Origin: Coenobita brevimanus
Lineage: Eukaryota > Arthropoda > Malacostraca > Decapoda > Coenobitidae
Assembly: GCA_032717465.1 (NCBI GenBank)
Contig: CM064671.1
Coordinates: 57,494,394 to 57,558,393, forward strand
DNA: 64,000 nt
Reading direction: 5' to 3'
Shown: positions 1 through 49,252 of the stretch, one piece after another
How positions within the stretch are numbered: position 1 is the first letter of the stretch
How the letters are laid out: the number at the start of each line of letters is the position of its first letter
Notes under the pieces: model-generated
What the model was told of the DNA's origin: nothing
The model's input: the letters and a program-made list of their open reading frames with translations, nothing else
Database searches by the model: none
Made by a program: the position numbers and the translations under genes

Positions 1-110
1 TTCTCACGTTCTTGCTCGTAATTGAACCGTGAGAGAACGTAACTCTGTATTTTCTCTGGGTCTGTGAGACCAATATCTTTGGCTTCCTGTACATATACAG
101 CTGTAGCCAT
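1..110 (-). CDS. Gypsy-type retrotransposon gag, N-terminal part only (runs off window)
   Basis: Read on the minus strand from the ATG at 110, this is an open frame of 36 codons that continues past the window edge. It begins MATAVYVQEAKDIGL and continues into a charged stretch ending NYEQERE. I infer a gag start from its position: it lies about 400 bases downstream of a probable LTR and a primer-binding-like site on the same strand. The style (a short MATA.. head followed by a charged helix) is what I recall for Gypsy-type gag proteins in crustaceans, but the capsid and zinc-knuckle parts lie outside the window, so the family is not proven. It could alternatively be the first exon of a host gene. 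Confidence 0.5.
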   Translation of the reverse strand, partial: MATAVYVQEAKDIGLTDPEKIQSYVLSRFNYEQERE

Positions 111-510
111 GATGCTAGCTCAATTTACTAAGTAACCGAAATTGAGTACTGACTGCTTAGCGACGAATACTAATAAACACAAGTAAAGAATACAGACACA
201 AGCTAGTGGTGACCAGTCTTATCTAGTTAACTGGCAAAGAATAAATCAAAAATGTAAATGACTGGGAAGACTCAATAATAAACACAATGGGTACGGCGAC
301 TTCCCAGGAGCGAATAAAATCGTCTGGCGTTACCAAGAATAAACTAGAGTTAAGTACTCTATTGATTAATAAAGCAAAATTCACTTGCTAAATTAAGGGT
401 AAACACCAGTAAGCTTGTGTCTATAAACTTTAATTATAAATACCTAAATATGAATGAGTGAGCACTATCTCGTGAATAGCTTTAGAGCTAGGAGTTAATA
501 TCCTGGAATG

Positions 511-519
511 AGGTCGCCA
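511..519 (-). other. Primer-binding-site-like sequence of LTR element
   Basis: On the minus strand the sequence just after the putative LTR end reads ATTGGCGACCTCATTCC. A TGG-beginning site two bases after an LTR that ends in CA fits a site for tRNA priming. The tRNA species was not determined. Confidence 0.45.
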
Positions 520-521
520 AT

Positions 522-1281
522 TGTCACGGGTTTTTTTATAATATCGCTGTAATTTTGGAATATAAATGGTTAAATATTATTTAAATTGATATTTATATTC
601 AATAATATTGAAGCGCAGAGACAATGATTGTCTTGCTACATCAAGCAACGATTACTTTACGCTGGCTTGTGCACGATTCTCTAAGAACGAGAATTTATAA
701 ACTTTCTCAACAGTACACAGCAGAGACTAATTACTCACAATTGCTGAATTACTGTACTGTTAGCCTCTGGAGAAAGTTACATCACCCCTGACAATAAATA
801 ACTAATACTAATAATAATAACATCAGGTTCTTGCTGATGCATTAACTCCTGGCACAACGGATTTTAAGTTAATACAACAAGACTGGTCTAAGTACCAGTT
901 ATGAAAGCAAACGTTTATGCAAGCTAGGAGCTATATGGAAAACAAGCTTAATTATGGAGAAATGAAACAAGATTTTTACTCTACATTAAGCTCAAGAAAT
1001 AGAACTGTTAAATTTATTAATTACAAAAATAAATTTAACATTACATTTCAAATCAAATCAATGAGACGCACTCGCTCACTCACACAGAAGCTAAATACTT
1101 ACGCCTAGGAAAAACACCTTAACTCCAAGCTCTTAAAACTACGAAATACACAAAAAGAAATACCAGTCGATGAATACTGTGTATCACCACTAAGGTGGGA
1201 GGACTGGATTAACTGTACTAATGGAGCTTGGGGTGCTAGCTGACCTCTCCACTTCTGAGCACAGAACCTTTCTCCGTCACA
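522..1281 (-). mobile_element. Putative LTR of a Gypsy-type element
   Basis: On the minus strand this block begins TGTGACGG (1281) and ends CCGTGACA (522), giving the TG...CA ends expected of an LTR of about 760 bp. It is followed by a primer-binding-like site and, about 400 bases on, by the gag-like start at 110. The second LTR would lie outside the window, so the boundaries are inferred from the ends alone. The open frame at 917-1108 lies inside it and looks like chance. Confidence 0.4.
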
Positions 1282-1847
1282 GCAAACACAAGACTGAATT
1301 CAAATAATGCATAGGCAGGACGACAAGCCACCAAAAGAAGGCGTGGCTAACGGTTTATGCAAGCAGAGGCGAACGATAAAGAAACAATTGTATCGCTCAG
1401 TAGCGCACTTAGTGGCGTGCATTAAATCGGTCACTTTTTGAAAACGGTGACGAATTATTTGAAAAGTATACCCCGGAATGGAGAGAGAAACGGTTAACTG
1501 AGCGATACACAGTGAGTTTTCCACTAATAGTTCGTGGCTTCTCACAAAAAGGAAATGTCGCGAATTGATTCGTGACATTCAGTAACTGATTACATACGAG
1601 AGGTTTCCCAGTAGTTGAAGAGAATCGCCTTGATAGAAGAAGAACAAACTGAAAATGTCATCATAGTGAAAAAAAATAACTCCTGCCCCTCGATAACGTA
1701 ATATTTGTATATTATCTTGTAACCAATCTGTTGAAATTAAGGAAACCATTCGTACTCGATGTAAAGCACCATTAAATACTGTACAATAAATAAAAGTCTG
1801 GAGGCTGCAAGGGTACACTATTAACCCACGTCATCATTATGAAAAGG
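1282..1847. other. 3' flank of the IR gene; nothing recognised
   Basis: AT-rich DNA between the LTR and the IR stop codon. It should contain the IR 3' UTR on the minus strand. I see no clear minus-strand AATAAA close to the stop and no other coding signal. Confidence 0.4.
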
Positions 1848-37830
<35,983 letters not shown>

Positions 37831-38143
37831 AATGCCTGGCACATTGTTTTTCCTGTATGGAAATAGCTGCTTGAAATAAAATTTAGAAAATATTCTCCTT
37901 AAGCAGCCGTTCATCTTGCACTCCTGTGTCCCTGTTTCAGATTAATGTTCAAACATTTGGACAAAGGTCTTCTGCTTTGCCTACGAATCGAATAAGGAAC
38001 CTCTTATTCCAATAAATCATAGCGACATATTCTAATATTTAACATCTTTATTAAATTTAACGCCGCCATACTGGGAACATTATTTTTCATATCATACCTT
38101 TACGAATGAACACAAGGGGGCGGGAGGGAGCGAAAGCTTTGTA

Positions 38144-38144
38144 A

Positions 38145-38193
<49 letters not shown>

Positions 38194-38243
38194 TGTGTTT
38201 GTGTTTGTGTGTGTGTCTTTCTGTGTGTGTGTTTCAGTGGGTT

Positions 38244-38318
<75 letters not shown>

Positions 38319-38319
38319 C

Positions 38320-38408
<89 letters not shown>
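38144..38408. repeat. (TG)n microsatellite, interrupted
   Basis: About 265 bp of TG with several small interruptions (TCTGTGTTTG, CTTTCTG, TTTCAGTGGG, CCTT). It lies about 300 bases upstream of the IR start codon. Confidence 0.96.
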
Positions 38409-38410
<2 letters not shown>

Positions 38411-39989
38411 TACTATTCTGTGATCTTTGCTCCACAGCACCTTGTAAGAAAAAAACACCTTCCCCTCAAACCTCAGCTTTTTGGTAATCGTGACAGCTGT
38501 GTGAAAATAGTGACCCGTCGAGTTGTTTTTCAACCTCATTCCAGTAATACTCTCAGTTAAACGAAGGTGTCTTGCAGTAGCCTACATACCTGTATATCAT
38601 CACCTCTTTAGACCGTTATTATGTATGTGAAATACTATGGTTACCATCACTCCCAACTTTCCTGTTCTTCCTTTCTCTAAATAAAATGCGTAATCACCAA
38701 CGTATTAAACCCCTTCATCCAGAGGACACTTTTGCTTTATCATGCTGCCCACCAGACGTTTTGACTCGGCTTTGGAAGAACCTTTAGTAATAAATAGAGT
38801 GGCACTCCATCATAGCTGAATTTAACCGCTCGTTGTATGCTGAAACAAAATAATAAAAGTTGGCATGACCATGGGAGGGATTTAAACACAATGATCACTC
38901 TGTTCCTGTGCCTCATTTTTGCTGGTGTCAGCCATAATTTATCATCAGATTTACGCGACCGTGGAAGGGTATATCGATTATTTTCTCTTATTTTCGATCA
39001 AGTTAGTGTCTCTCCTAAGCTTTATATTATCTGATACTAACGACGGCATATTTTCAAAGACGTCGTTGTATTGAAGTATTATACATTCTCGACTACTCTT
39101 GCCTTTCTTCACCATTCACTAATGATCGTAATGATGAAAAACTCTACATCATCTATATCTTTAACCTTCTCATTGCCGGGACTACTCTGGGGCTCTATAC
39201 TAGCTGATGCCAACTGATTTTTATTCCGGTGCAAGTCAGTCACTGGAACCCAAATGTTAAAATTGGAACCATTATGCCTCTCATTTTTGGGATAACTCAA
39301 GTGTTCGATTGCCGTTAATAACACACGATTTTGGGAGTGAATTACAGCTAGGCTACATCAAGGTTCTAAACTGCGAAAGTTTTGTTTTCGTTTTCCTCTC
39401 GCAATCTCCAGATGATGTTACTCAGTTTAGGATTTAATTTTTCAGACTTGTGAAACCAACAATGTTACAACTTTCATTCCGACCTTCAGTACGAGATTAA
39501 TGAGAAGTGTCGGGTGGTAACAACAAAATTATGATACAATAAGTAACAATTTTTGCTTTATTTTTCCCAATTCCACATGATTTTCTTAGCCTTAGAAAGG
39601 TCCTCCCATTCTAAATTAAGTAGCCATTTTTGCTTTATTTTTTCCAGTTCCACATGATTTTATTAGTCTCAGAAAGATCCACCTGTTCTGGACAGGTAAA
39701 TGACTGTAAACTGCAGGTCATTCAATATGATAAGTAGTCCGAAGTTAACTAAATCATCTGAAGGTAGCAAGCCTAAGACGTCAGTATACTCAAGATGTTA
39801 ATGACCAACAGCAGTTTAAACACCCATTCCAAGTCTGTAACCTAATTAAAAAGAGTACCAACGAAAGTGACCTTCATATACACCGACATTTATATTTCTA
39901 CTTAACACTAAATTTTTTCTCAAATCGTAATTTATTAGTGCCCCCCCCCTACAGTAAGGTCTATGGATTAACCTAACCCCTTCGGCCAA
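38409..39989. other. Upstream flank of the IR gene, nothing recognised
   Basis: AT-rich DNA. A sentence-like repeat TTTTTGCTTTATTTTTcCAg TTCCACATGATTTT occurs at about 39547 and 39627 (about 80 bp apart), a small tandem duplication. Confidence 0.45.
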
Positions 39990-40055
39990 AGAACACCTTT
40001 CACCCTCCACCTCACTCACATACACACTCTTCTCCCTACCTGGCCATATCATTTC
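39990..40055 (-). mobile_element. Tiny RTE-like LINE C-terminal fragment
   Basis: The minus-strand reading MIWPGREKSVYVSEVEGER resembles the C-terminal FGHVERM ... KRVYLSEVEG part of LINE A2. Confidence 0.5.
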
Positions 40056-40539
40056 ATGGTACAGTCATACATGAACACGAATAACACTGGTGAACAACAA
40101 GTTTGTCCCAAAGGTATTGACTGGTGCTCTAAGTATACTTTTTCATGTTGACTCAAACTATGAAATCCGATTTTTTTTTTTTTTGGGGGGGGGCGCCATC
40201 TTCATACGTTCATCATTTAGCATTAAAAATAGATAAATGTTATTTTTTGTATTAAGCTGAAAATTTTCTGTAAAATAAATGCAACTTATTCCTTTGGAGA
40301 AAAATATAATAACAATGGCAGGATAAATTTTGTCAGAACAGCAGATTGTGCATGTTGAAACATGTGTAGACTTGTTCAGACATGAACCTAGTTCATGTGT
40401 GTAGAGCAGCTCCAAGCCAGCCTGCTTGCAGGTGCCACAGTGTCAACAGTTAGTGTGTGTTGCTTCTTTCTAAAGTATTATTTCTTATTATTTTACACCA
40501 GTGTTGTGTTCATCTAGATGTTTTGTCCTATCTCGGAAC

Positions 40540-42500
40540 TGCTGTAAATCACCCCAATTCCTTCTGCTGTGTGTGGTGAACTAACATTTAAATCTCAGAA
40601 ACGGAACTTTACACCATTCATAAGAAATGCTATGAACTTTATTTCGGATGTAAGAACTGGTCTCCTCACATTTGTTGTGTAGCATGCACAAGACTACTCA
40701 CAAGATGGCTAAACGGTTCACGTCTCATGCTATTTGCCGTTCTAATGATTTGGAGGGAATCCAAAGATCACACAACAGAGTGCTATTTCTGACTTATAAA
40801 TACAAAAGGGATCACTTCAAAAATGTTAGTGAAATACCATAATCTAGCATCTGCAATGAGACCCGTTCCCCACAGTGCTGAACTTCCTTTACTAAATCCA
40901 CTAGGGCATGTAACTTTAAGTGATGAGAAATCAAACGAAGCTGAGGCATGTCATGAGGAAAAAGATGAAGAAGTTTCTTATCCAACATTCTAGGCTAACT
41001 GTTCTTTCAATGAACCACATTTACTGTCACAAGGGGCTCTGAATTACCTTGTTCGTGACTTGGATTCATCAAATACACAGGCTGTACTTTTAGGTTCAAG
41101 ATTAACGGGTTGGAATCTACTGCAGCATAATACCAAAGTTTGTTTTTTTCTGCAGCCGGCATGATGATTTAAAAAATGCTTCTCTCAAGAGGATGGATCT
41201 GTGTTTTGTAAAGATGTTAATTCAGTCATGAGGGCCCTTAGTCATGAACACGATGTGGACGAGAGACTGGTGCTTCTTCACTGCCTCCTCAAAAGTCAGC
41301 TTGGAAGCAGTCCTTCTTCATTAGGGAAATAAACTTCCTTCTGTACCTATTGCACTTGCTACAAACATGGAAGTCACGCAACAACATGAAGTTGCTTTTA
41401 GAAAAAGCTCAGTATCAGAAATATGAGTGTAATATCTGTATAAGTCTGAAGGTCATTGCACTTTTGCTAGGGTTGCTGCCAGGTTAAACAAATTACTGTT
41501 GTTCTGTATGAGTGGGACAGTAGGGACAAGCAACATGACTACATTCTGAAGGATTGGCCTAAGCGTACCTCACTTGTTGCATGCATGAAAAATTTTGTGA
41601 ACAGTCCACTTGTTGTCCCGAAGAATGTGTACCATCCTCCTCTGCACGTCACGCTTGGTCGTATCAAGAGCGTTGTTAAAGCAGTGGGTAAAATGCAAAC
41701 TCGATTCACATACTTGAGAAGTACATGCAATTTTCTCCAGATCATTGACGCCAAGATTAAAGGTATTTTTTGTAGGCTCTTAGATCAGAGAATTGTTAAG
41801 AGATGAGTGATCCAAGGGAGAGTTGAATGAAGTTGACAAAGCTGCGTGGCAGATTTGCAAGTTTCTGCACAAACTTTCTGGGAAATTGCAAGCCTGAAAA
41901 CTATCCAGATATAATGTGTGACCTTCTTAAGTCTTACAATGGAGTGAGGTGCAATATATTATTAAAGATTCATTTTTTTGGACCCTTAACTGGACTTTTT
42001 ATACCTCAGAAAACTTGGTGTAGTGAGCGATGAACACGATGGGGGTTTTCACCGGGACATATATTCTAATATGGAACAACGTTACCAAAGTACCTTTTTT
42101 TTTTTTATGTGCTCGACTCTGGACATAGGCTTCTCAGCCTGCTCCCAAGGCCCAGTAGTCCTCCTACATATCGTACACTTCTACATGTCACCACTTCGGC
42201 GCTAACACCCACCGTCCATATTGAATACATGCTAGGGCTGTCTCATACAGGACTGGTGTATTGGTATTAGTGGGGGTATTTTTACGACATGTTGGCGGGT
42301 CTTCTGGTAGATCGGTAAATTCTGCCGTAATGAAATTCAAATCCTTAAAATGTTCCCTGCCCCCGCGGGGATTTGAACCTGGGCCCGGTAGGACCGAAAG
42401 CCACCTCTCTACCGATTGAGCCACCGCCTCTAGCACCAGTATGCTGGCTGACTATTGTTGGACTCTTAACAGACATTCATGAGGCAAAATACCATAGAAC
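40540..42500 (+). pseudogene. Relic of a multicopy arthropod gene family of unknown function, split by SINE copy 3
   Basis: The plus-strand reading in changing frames gives CWKNWSPHICC-like, FAVPMIWRESKDHTTECYF, MRPVPHSAELPLL, NYLVRDLDSSNTQAVLLGSR, LTGWNLLQ, YEWDSRDKQHDYI, LKDWPKRTSL, VPKNVYHPPLHVTLGRIKSV, FCTNFLGNCKPENYPDIM and DEHDGGFHRDI. After the SINE at 42095-42431 it ends with VCWLTIV and LTDIHEAKYHRTF. I recognise the blocks as those of a large, repeated, uncharacterised protein family of arthropod and cnidarian genomes, probably transposon-related. Stops and frame changes show it is dead. A cellular origin cannot be excluded. Confidence 0.65.
42095..42431 (-). mobile_element. tRNA-derived SINE, copy 3
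   Basis: Same family as at 21924 and 22940. A-box GTGGCTCAATCGGTAGAG, B-box AGGTTCAAATCCCC; A-tail seen as T(12) at 42095-42106. The flanks AGTACC (42089-42094) and AGCACC (42432-42437) may be a target-site duplication with one change. Confidence 0.87.
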
Positions 42501-43425
42501 ATTTAACAAAGCTGCTTTTTAAACTACAAGTTGCAGCTCTTAAGTATGTAAATATATGAGCATTCAAAAATTTAATTGCAAGTTACTCTGGAACCTTGCT
42601 GGATAGAGAAGTTTTACAATCATATTTGGACTCAGCACAAAAAATACAATTAGAGTCAGGTATATCCATCCTTAGGACACGAATTTTTTTTATTTTGTTT
42701 CCCAGTGTAAGGGGGCAAGGTAGTCTACCACTGGAGGTTAGGTTAATTGCATAACTCCACACACCTTCAACTCCTCCTCCAAACCCCCACCAAACCACTG
42801 ATTTGTTGGGCAGATGGATCGGAGATCTGAAGCTTTGCTAACTTACACTTCTTGCTCCATGTAATGTTACTTTCATATTATTACGTGGATAAACTTACCT
42901 TCAGTTCTATGAAATTTTATTATATCTAAGTTTTAACAGATTTCAGTAGAAGACTCCTCATGTACGAGTATAGGGTTTGGTTTCGAAATATTCATGCAAC
43001 GTCTTCTAATCCAAGGTCCAGAGAATTCCAGGTCAGACCTCGTGCATGTGAGTGGGACCGTGATGAAGTCAGTAGGCCTGATGACAGATGGCCTGCTCCT
43101 TCTCCCTCCCTCTCCTTTTTTCCCCCTCAAATCTTCCTCTTATATTACTTTTCTTAGTATGTCCTCTCCACCTTCCTCATTTTCTTTACCCATCTCATTG
43201 TTCCATTTCGTACCTCATTTCCCAATAATTCCCCCCTTCCCTTTGCTTATCCACTCTTCCATCATTTTCTTGTCTCCTTCCTTCATGTATTTCCTTCCCT
43301 TATTCTGTTCTTTCCTACCTTCTTTTCCTTTCCCCTCTGACTCTTGTTTCATTCTCATCAATACTATACTCCACATTTACGTGTACCTGTACTTATCTAT
43401 AAATGCTGGTTTACATAACTGAAAG

Positions 43426-43426
<1 letters not shown>
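42501..43426. other. Unassigned DNA, pyrimidine-rich at the right
   Basis: From about 43100 the plus strand is C/T-rich with few purines, ending at the (TG)n tract. The open frames there are compositional. Confidence 0.5.

Positions 43427-43500
<74 letters not shown>
43427..43500. repeat. (TG)n microsatellite
   Basis: About 74 bp of pure TG. Confidence 0.97.
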
Positions 43501-43501
<1 letters not shown>

Positions 43502-43827
43502 TTTCTCCATTTCTCTTTCCTTCATTCCTCCCTTTCTTTCCCCTCCTCAATTCCCTTTTCCCCTTTCCCTTCCTTCTTCCTCTGTCCTCCATCCTACTCC
43601 TTTCCTCTTAAACCACTCCATCTTACATTTCACCTACATGTGGTAATTTCTTTGCAAACCCCATACGCCCTTCCTTCCTGACTAATGAGTTTGCCTCACC
43701 TCCCATCTTACATCCCTCGCTTCTCCTGCTCTCTTTCGCATGGGAACAGCTCAAACTCACTCAGTGTTCAAAAGTAAACCACAACCTTGCTCTTTACTAT
43801 ATATGTGCATCCATATCTGTTATTGTA

Positions 43828-43829
<2 letters not shown>

Positions 43830-43919
<90 letters not shown>
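43830..43919. repeat. (AT)n(AG)n compound microsatellite
   Basis: AT repeats to about 43874 then AG repeats to 43919, marking the left edge of the GC-rich island. Confidence 0.96.
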
Positions 43920-43921
<2 letters not shown>

Positions 43922-45962
43922 TGAAATACCGACGCAGCGGGGTGAACCCGACACCACAACCCCAGGAAAAGAGTATGAGGGGGTGATACCCACCCCACAA
44001 GGGGACGACGGAGAGGCTGGCTTACCTGGCTCACCGTCCAGTCTAAAGCAACTTATCTCTCCCGTGACCCGGCATCCCTCTTCCCCGCAGCCAGACCACC
44101 CGGCAGTGTACAGGAAAAGTACACTACTCTTCAGCAGTGGGAAAGCTCACCCAAATCGGGGTGGGACTTGCAGTGGCAAAGTCCCAAGCACATCCTCGGA
44201 TGCCAAGTCCCCTGGATCAGCCTCCTATTTAATAGAGGACTCAGGAGGAGCCTCAAGGGTTGCTATTCCATTAGGGAAGGAGGGCACGCTCCATCGGAGC
44301 TCTGGCAAAAGCCAAGAGAGTTCGTCCGACCTCTTCCTCCTCCCGTCCCTGGGACAAACCCTTCTCCATTGGAAAGAGGGCACATTCTGTCGAAGCTCTG
44401 GCAAAAGCCGAGAGAGTTCATCCAACCTCTTCCTCCCTCCATCACCAGGACAGGAATCCCGGCCCCAGCAGCAGGAGGGCACTCTCCGTCAGAGCTGTGG
44501 CATAAGCCGAAAGAGTACATCTGACCTCCTCCTCCTGACGTCACTGGGGCAGGAGTTCCAGGCCCTATGGCCGGAGTGCAATTTCTGCCGGATCTGTGGC
44601 TGTGACCAGGAGAGCCCAGCGGGCACTATCTCCCAGCCGCCTGGGTCAGCAGTGCCCCGGAGAGTCTCCCCAGACTCCTGACACACTCCTGCCTTCCCTA
44701 GGAGCACAGGCAATGCCAAAGGGGCTGCCTGACTGAGGGAACATCCCCTTGACCTCCTCTGCACACCCTGGACTGGAGTTTTGGCGGGGCTCTACAGGCC
44801 CGCCAAACAGGGGGCTCGGCCCTCGGTCGCCCACCCTCCTCCAGTCCCCAAGTTCCTGTAGAGGGGAACACCTCTAGTTCCACCTACCACCTCTGTGGCG
44901 GAACGAGACGCCCCTCTCCCCACCTCTCTACCTGAGAAGGCGAGATTTGCTCCCCTACAGGCTCCTCACCCGAGACAGACTGGGCAAGACGTCCCAGAGG
45001 CCAGGTGTCTGGTCCTTGCAGCCTCACCTTCCCCGGTTGCTGTCAGGTTCCGCCAGGACGAGAGGCCGCAGTCCAGTCCTGACGGCCTCCTCCTCCAGCT
45101 GAGACTGCAGTACCCGGAGTCAGCAGGCCTTCCCAGACGCTTGCTGTGGCAGTTGGACCTCCCCCAGTGCAGGTGGCCGCAGTTCCTCCCTGACGGCCAC
45201 CCCTGCTGGACGAGATGGCAGCCCAGCAAGGACATTGCCCTCCTCCCAGCCGACAGGCCCGGGCCTCCCCAGGTCCTTTCCCAAGACCCTGACGATGACT
45301 AATGGCCAGTGCCGAGCAGCGCGTCTTCTGGCCCTCTTCGACCCTAGCCCAGAGAGCCCTGCCTCCTGCCGGGCCATCGTGGCTAGGGAGCCACCCAACA
45401 CACCACCCACCCATTCCTCCAGGACTAGTGGTGGCTACATGGACCACCATCCTCTACACTACTCACCAGATGGCCCACCTCCCATGCCTGACTGTCATCT
45501 GGAGCTCCCGATGTAGGCCCTCCTGCCCCATGGGCCATGTCTTCCCCTCTGCACGGATTATGATTACCAGATGCTATGATTATATGCTTCCCCAGTGCTA
45601 CTGGATCCCTCTCCTAGTGAACTAACCCCTGTGACCCCTCCCCGTACGTGCGGTGTGTCTCCCCAGTGTTGTACATCCCTCCTCAGTGCTCTACCTCCCT
45701 CGTACCTCTCTCCTCCCCCTCAGCAGCTGCAGTGTTATCTTCCCTCAGTGTGTCATAGTGAACTCTACCTGTGATCTCACGCGCACAGTGTTCGACATCC
45801 CCCCTGGGGTCGGTTCCCCGATAGTGACAACCTTCCTCTCAGTGTTGCCCCCTCCCCCACCAGGCAGTATACATCAGTGTGATCCTTCCCACAGTGTGCT
45901 CTCCCTCTCTCCCTCCCCCAGACCCCCTAGTCCACCGTCCCCGACACGAATAAACCCACCCT
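43920..45962 (+). other. GC-rich island of unknown nature with in-frame repeats
   Basis: About 2 kb, much richer in G and C than any neighbour. An open frame runs to 44681 (from 43740, although the first part crosses the microsatellite), followed by a frame at 44895-45302. Within the first frame a unit beginning GAGGGCAC recurs at 44280, 44376 and 44475, and as GAGTGCAA at 44574, so spacing is 96, 99 and 99 bases, all multiples of three; the peptide pattern is EGT..RSSGKSxESSSDL. No domain is recognised. It could be a transposon polyprotein end, a gag-like region or a non-coding GC-rich repeat. Confidence 0.5.
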
Positions 45963-46703
<741 letters not shown>

Positions 46704-46879
46704 ATTTGATTTAATAATAAATATGCTTCTTGCATTTATCCCCCTACATATGCTTTCCTGTATTTATCTCCATAGCTTAGGCATACTTTTTTTTTTAATT
46801 AATGTTCTTAAGCTCTTAAGATCATATTTGAAATAAAATCTTACTTTAATATTGAAGCAAACGTCACATAAAGCTGTAC

Positions 46880-47200
46880 TGTATACATGTCTATGTCTGC
46901 CTCTTGATGTGGGAAGCCACAAAGTTGCTAATGCATCTTCCACTAATTTTCGGATCTTTGCTGGAACTGGATTGCCCAGGAGTTCATATTTTAGATTTTT
47001 TTTTTAAAGAAATCAGCATCAAAATGTAACTTACATACCATTGCATTTTTGGGATTAAAACTGTCTTTTCTCCAACACAGATTAATCCACATCTTTCTAA
47101 GTTCTTCATCTTGAGGAAGTCTCTGTAGAGAACAGTCTCTTTGGTGCAAAAAGGAGAACTGCAGCCATAAACTGCACAATAATCTAGCATTTTTTCGACC
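46880..47200 (-). pseudogene. THAP-domain relic, frameshifted
   Basis: The minus-strand reading begins MLDYCAVYGCSSPF (the first C-x4-C of a THAP zinc domain), then shifts by one base and continues RLPQDEELRKMWINLC, WRKDSFNPKNAMVCKLHFDADFF, where C-x2-H completes the C2CH set. Further on, ELLGNPVPAKIRKLVEDAL resembles the region after the domain in THAP transposase-like proteins. THAP domains bind DNA and occur in P-element-type transposases and host regulators. A single-base frame change between the halves suggests a pseudogene or a sequencing error. Confidence 0.68.
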
Positions 47201-47399
47201 TTGAGCACGACCCGATCAGTGTGGTGGCCTGGATCAAACCGAGACAGCAGGCCTAGTGACGTCATGCGCTGCTAAGGACCCGTTTTCTTCCTTCCGTGGA
47301 CTGACCTGGTGTTATCTGGACCTTGTTCTAATAGATATACTAAAATCGAAATACCACCGATAAATTATGTGTTTACTAGCTACACAAATATCTCTCCTG

Positions 47400-48768
47400 C
47401 CTTATCATCTGGAGAGCAACATTCCCACCCACCTACTCATCCACCCACCCATTCATTCACCTAACCACTCACCCCATCCAACACAACCCATTGACCTTAC
47501 CCCAGACACCCCAATTTTATTTCCTGGTATACTTGGTCATCCAGTCATGTTCGCAATCTCGGATCGAGTGCCTCGAAAAATTACTTGACAATCTTGCACC
47601 TACCTCATCCCCCCAGGCAAATTAAGGACTTATGCTAAGTTAACCATGGCTTGGACCTAAGTTGGTTGGGTATAGTTTGGTTTAGTGTCAAAATCCAGAT
47701 TTTCTGATGATTTTATGGTTTGATTAGCTGAATTGTCTCATCTACTCCCAAGGGAAGGCGCGACGTTGCAGAGCCATTTCTTGCTGAACTCTCCTTGACA
47801 TGTCCAATATGACTGAATGACCAGGATACCGAAAGAAAAAAATACACACCACGGCCACTCACTCTGCCCAGCCACCTAGGCGACCCATCCAGCCACATGG
47901 GAGACCGACTTGGCCCACCAATTCCAGTCATCCACCATGCTCACCCATGAATTCCACCCTTGAAGCCCACCTTCAGTGCTACTCAGCACCATACCGATCC
48001 TGAACCCATCCAGCCACCCAACTCATCAAGACAATCACCCACCCAGAACAACCTGGCCATCCACTCTGCCCACACATTCCGATGACACATCTTGCCCACC
48101 AACCCCTACCACCCATCCTCCCCACCCACCAAGCATTCCACCCACCCTGCTCACCTAACAATGCCATCCATCACTTCCACCCACACATCCCTCGCACTGT
48201 ACCCACCCACCACTCCCTCAACTCTCACATACCCTGCCCACACACACCACACTCAGAACACACCCATCCTACCCACCCACCAAGCATTCCACCCACCCTG
48301 CTCACCTAACAATGCCATCCATCACTTCCACCCACACATCCCTCGCACTGTACCCACCCACCACTCCCTCAACTCTCACATACCCTGCCCACACACACCA
48401 CACTCAGAACACACCAATCCTAGCCACCCACTCCTCTCACCGACCCACCCGCCCATCCACATACCCAACAACTCTTCTTATCCAACCCCATTGATCCCCC
48501 CCCCCCATCCAAGTCGCCCATTCGAAACGACTCATCGATCAAAGCTAATTTACCGACCTCTCCCAGACCACCCACCGATTCAGTCACCCACCCACCCAGT
48601 CCACGCCAAACATCAGCTCACTAATCCGTCTACCCTTACAACACACCCTATGCCACTACCCACCCCCCACATCCACCTTTACCAACCATCCTGCCCACAC
48701 ACCCTGACGATGCAAGGAACCACCACACCCACCAACTCAACCTCATTAACCCCAACCGACTGACTCCA
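47400..48768. repeat. C-rich CCACCCA-type low-complexity tract with a 151 bp tandem duplication
   Basis: The plus strand is dominated by short CCACCCA/CATCCACC words. A block beginning AAGCATTCCACCC at 48131 recurs at 48282 (151 bp later), nearly unchanged, with a further partial copy to about 48425. The Pro/Thr/His-rich frame 48092-48763 is a consequence of this composition. Confidence 0.85.

Positions 48769-49251
<483 letters not shown>

Positions 49252-49252
<1 letters not shown>

Noticed and set aside
38100..38560. Several long Cys-Val or Thr-His frames
   Set aside because: Dinucleotide repeat translations, open in all frames of the (TG)n tract.
48092..48763. 223-codon Pro/Thr/His-rich frame
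   Set aside because: It follows entirely from the CCACCCA composition and the 151 bp duplication; the same stretch is open in several frames.
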